Below, one piece after another: positions 40,242 to 42,103 of a DNA stretch of 42,103 nucleotides; position 1 is the first letter of the stretch, and each line of letters starts with the position of its first letter. The notes beneath the pieces were generated by a model. The model saw only the letters and a program-made list of their open reading frames with translations, ran no database searches and was not told where the DNA came from. The translations under genes and the position numbers were made by a program. The stretch is taken from positions 1 to 42,103 of IMG/VR virus record IMGVR_UViG_3300039186_000158; one strand, 5' to 3'. This DNA comes from a virus.

Positions 40242-40421
40242 TTACTCATTATCGTATAAATAACAATCTCTGCTACAATATCCTTTGTAACTTATATCTT
40301 CTACACGACAATGTTTACATTCGTTTTCTTCTTCTGATTCTTCCTCATCACAATGCTCACAACTTTCTACAAAGTCCTGATCATAATAATGATGATGTTC
40401 GTGACAATATTCTACGCTCAT
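40242..40421 (-). CDS. Small zinc-binding Cys/His protein (59 aa)
   Basis: 59 residues. CHEHHHYYD near the start, then CEHCDEEESEEENECKHC and GYCSRDCYLYD: three CxxC-like pairs plus His residues, consistent with a zinc ribbon or knuckle. The middle is strongly acidic. ATG overlaps the upstream stop (ATGA). Possible regulator or adaptor of host machinery. Confidence 0.6.
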   Translation of the reverse strand: MSVEYCHEHHHYYDQDFVESCEHCDEEESEEENECKHCRVEDISYKGYCSRDCYLYDNE

Positions 40422-40552
40422 AATGTAATTATTAAATTATAAATTAATAGAATTATAATTGAAACTGCAAAAGTTAATGCTGCCCATACAATTATCTTAT
40501 ATGACTTAACTCTTTTTTTAACTTTACTTTTTGCTATTTTATAATTTTTCAT
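40418..40552 (-). CDS. Small single-TM protein (44 aa)
   Basis: 44 residues: basic N-terminus (MKNYKIAKSKVKKRVKSYKI) followed by a hydrophobic segment IIVWAALTFAVSIIILLIYN reaching the C-terminus. Positive-inside rule predicts N-in topology. It starts 3 bases after the 190-aa gene and overlaps the zinc protein as ATGA. Confidence 0.55.
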   Translation of the reverse strand: MKNYKIAKSKVKKRVKSYKIIVWAALTFAVSIIILLIYNLIITL

Positions 40553-40555
40553 CTT

Positions 40556-41128
40556 TTAATATATTGCGAAACCACCACACTCTCTTAGGAATGCAATAAA
40601 GTTTCTGATTCGTTTTAAATATGCTCCATGTTTAGGCTTCCAAACATTACCATCATCATCTACAAATGATCCAAACATCACTGTACCAATAGGATAGATT
40701 GCATTTAATGTATCAGTTTCTGATATAAGAGTAGTTCCACCATTTAATTTCTCCCATGATCCGTAGTTAACATAGAATGTATCATCGTCTTCTTGAAGAT
40801 TTTCTTCTTCTTCTATTATATACTCCATTGCATTTGCAAGTAAGTGACAATCTTCTTGAGTCTTGAGCCCATCACCATCATTAAACTGCCAGTTAATTTC
40901 TCCAAAGTTTAATCCTGAGTTTTCAATAGCGTGTTGACATAATGATGCTATTGGTCTCCAACCCCACATGTTCACTGTAAAAGAATAACCTGGATTAGTT
41001 CTCATAAAACAATCATTCTCATCCCAATAAGCTGATTGTTCTTTAGTTGACAACTCTTCATAGTTGTCAGGAAACTCAGGTTTTTTACCTTTTAATTTTG
41101 GATTTAATCCATTTATGTCCATTCCCAT
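40556..41128 (-). CDS. Conserved phage hypothetical protein
   Basis: 190 residues starting MGMDINGLNPKLKGKKPEFP, with FMRTNPGYSFTVNMWGWRPI. The MGMD..G.NP start and the N.W.WRP motif are recurrent in phage and bacterial hypothetical proteins, and the C-terminus YLKRIRNFIAFLRECGGFAI is also typical. Function unknown. The leader contains consecutive TTTA units (+ strand) before the ATG. Confidence 0.7.
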   Translation of the reverse strand: MGMDINGLNPKLKGKKPEFPDNYEELSTKEQSAYWDENDCFMRTNPGYSFTVNMWGWRPIASLCQHAIENSGLNFGEINWQFNDGDGLKTQEDCHLLANAMEYIIEEEENLQEDDDTFYVNYGSWEKLNGGTTLISETDTLNAIYPIGTVMFGSFVDDDGNVWKPKHGAYLKRIRNFIAFLRECGGFAIY

Positions 41129-41159
41129 AGTTTATATATTTATTTATTTATTTATTAGC

Positions 41160-41605
41160 ACCATCTATAGTAGTATCTATCTCTCCTTCTCTACACTAGT
41201 CTGGCATTACCCTGTCTGGATTAATAGATAGATGTGTAGTACTTTTACTACTATAAATTGTCACGAGATAAAAAGGTAAGCCAGATTTCTCCCGATTCCA
41301 GTATTAATGGGGTACGGTTAGTCTACTATTTCTTTATCTCTTGCTGTAAACTCCTAAGTGTTTTCTAAGATAGTCTTGGAGTTCTCCTCAATCCGTTATC
41401 CAACATATTACAATACAGTTGGTACACTTGATAGATTTAATATGTGGATGCGTCAATTCGTTTCTTTAAAAACTGTTGCCTGCCATAGGACAACTCAGTC
41501 ACAATTTATATTCTATCTTTATTTAGTGATTATTTTTACTCAGACTATTACTTACGCTTTTACTCTGACTATTCTTCATCACTTGGTCATAGGTTTAACC
41601 ATTTT
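41160..41605. ncRNA. Candidate large structured noncoding RNA
   Basis: About 450 bases without a convincing gene on either strand but dense in helices: 41166-41175/41246-41255 (10 bp), 41265-41272/41333-41340 (8 bp), 41349-41358/41375-41383 (9 bp, one bulge), 41398-41410/41438-41449 (12 bp, one bulge), 41475-41481/41487-41494 (7 bp, small loop), 41525-41530/41578-41583 (6 bp). 41176-41182/41226-41232 and 41191-41196/41234-41239 would cross, allowing a pseudoknot. Helices work on either strand; the neighbours suggest minus-strand transcription. Size, phage context and a nearby tRNA recall GOLLD/ROOL-type RNAs, but no family signature was recognised. Confidence 0.5.
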
Positions 41606-41661
41606 AATTCATTTTTAATTGTTAATACTATAAAAAACTCTTTGTCCCAATTTTAGTGGGT

Positions 41662-41683
41662 GTTATTCGGTGTTGTAAAACAT
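41662..41683. repeat. Cassette-boundary-like element D
   Basis: GTTATTCGGTGTTGTAAAAC followed by AT: it matches element C (29091-29114) except for a 2-base gap and two to three changes. It lies directly after the stop of the 80-aa gene at 41685, in the same relative place as elements A and B next to their genes. Confidence 0.45.
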
Positions 41684-41684
41684 A

Positions 41685-41927
41685 TTATTGCTTATTATTC
41701 TTTCTGCAATATTCACATTGTCTTTGGCAAACATCATCTTTACCTCTATGTACCTCGTCCAAGCAATAAAACGATTTAACAACAACGGGTATAGTTAATG
41801 CTTGGTTTTCGTGTTCCTTATACCATTCATCGAAATTAGGCTTACTCCTGCCCATTTGCCACTCTATATCGTATTGCTTGTCTTTTCCTGCTTCAAAAGC
41901 TTTTCTTAATAATTCTTTCATATTCAT
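41685..41927 (-). CDS. Small Cys-containing protein (80 aa) flanked by repeat elements
   Basis: 80 residues from the ATG at 41927 (a longer TTG-start frame enters element E and is not preferred). MNMKELLRKAFEAGKDKQYD then NFDEWYKEHENQALTIPVVV and DDVCQRQCEYCRKNNKQ. The Cys-rich tail (CQRQCEYC) may bind metal. The LLRKAFEAG...FDEW pattern is common among phage hypotheticals. Confidence 0.6.
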   Translation of the reverse strand: MNMKELLRKAFEAGKDKQYDIEWQMGRSKPNFDEWYKEHENQALTIPVVVKSFYCLDEVHRGKDDVCQRQCEYCRKNNKQ

Positions 41928-41954
41928 TAAATTTATCGTTATTAATTCCGCACT

Positions 41955-41999
41955 AACCATACCCAAATACGTTGTATGCAATTAAAAAAGACATACAAC
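41955..41999. repeat. Cassette-boundary-like element E with hairpin
   Basis: Contains a perfect inverted repeat GTTGTATG (41971-41978) / CATACAAC (41992-41999) with a 13-base spacer, plus ACGTTGTA resembling elements A-D. It lies upstream of the 80-aa gene, opposite element D. It could also be a terminator for a gene entering from the right edge. Confidence 0.4.
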
Positions 42000-42103
42000 A
42001 ATAAATATAAGTAATAGCGCAGGTCGCTTCTGTTTGTTCCAAATGGAGCTTTAATTTTTCCGCTACTACTCATATTCTTTGCAGTTAGCATTAATACTAA
42101 CCG
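42000..42103. other. Right edge: no assignable gene
   Basis: On the minus strand a frame is open from the window edge and runs leftward through element E, ending near 41940; another frame stops after about 11 codons. Neither gives a recognisable protein. The true content depends on sequence beyond the window. Confidence 0.3.

Noticed and set aside
41160-41605. Group I intron
   Set aside because: A TAAGATAGTC stretch resembles the conserved S element, but P, Q and R elements are missing and no interrupted gene flanks the region.
41358-41618. Rightward frame of 86 codons in the right-hand gap
   Set aside because: It runs against all neighbouring genes, is low-complexity hydrophobic, has no leader like the other starts, and lies on the RNA candidate's helices, so it is probably a chance frame.
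1-42103. CRISPR array
   Set aside because: No set of equally spaced identical 24-40 base repeats was found; the repeats present are coding modules, short tandem leaders or cassette-like elements.
1-42103. Integrase, transposase or reverse transcriptase in the window
   Set aside because: None of the proteins shows the Tyr-recombinase, DDE or YxDD RT motifs; the cassette-like and DGR-like signals therefore lack their enzymes here.

Overview
The window is about 42 kb of AT-rich DNA and looks like one contiguous piece of a lytic tailed-phage genome whose host is a member of the Bacteroidetes, probably a marine flavobacterium. Three things support this: gene packing is phage-like, with many 4-base ATGA overlaps; start codons lack Shine-Dalgarno sequences and sit behind A/T-rich leaders built on TTAATAAATA; and the genes include rIIA/rIIB-like proteins, a family B DNA polymerase, a DnaB-type helicase, a primase and an AbfB-like repeated tail fibre. 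Terminase, portal, capsid, lysin and integrase are not in the window, so the ends are cut.

Layout. Bases 1-11627 run rightward. First comes the end of a large tail fibre (three AbfB/LamG-like repeats plus a C-terminal SUEL-type lectin domain). Then come a glycosyltransferase, a family of virion-surface proteins sharing an N-terminal anchor module, a small membrane protein, small basic proteins, a sulfate-activation operon (APS kinase, HIGH-type nucleotidyltransferase, DUF2061 membrane protein), and a set of sulfotransferase, aminotransferase and glycosyltransferase genes. From 11620 to the end everything runs leftward. This arm holds a glycosyltransferase, a GroES-like co-chaperonin, a RecA-family recombinase, a 5'-3' exonuclease, an HNH nuclease, rIIB and rIIA, a uracil-DNA glycosylase homologue, primase, a putative SSB, an AAA ATPase, an SF2 helicase, DnaB helicase, polymerase B, three tandem sulfotransferases, another glycosyltransferase, a MazG-like protein, a glycosyltransferase-sulfotransferase fusion, many small genes, a tRNA-like gene and a roughly 450-base noncoding region rich in potential helices.

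How the genes may work together. The leftward arm is a largely self-sufficient replication and recombination module divided by hairpin terminators. The unusual theme is sulfation: six sulfotransferase domains, one fused to a glycosyltransferase, together with a phage-encoded enzyme for making the sulfate donor PAPS. They sit beside several glycosyltransferases and a sugar-type aminotransferase. The simplest reading is that the phage builds or remodels sulfated glycans on its virion or on the infected host surface. That is an inference; the acceptor is unknown.

Other points of interest are a C-type-lectin-like protein whose C-terminus looks like a diversity-generating retroelement target, a uracil-DNA glycosylase homologue with Cys at the catalytic Asp position, cassette-like repeated elements flanking small genes at two distant sites, and the structured noncoding region next to the right end.
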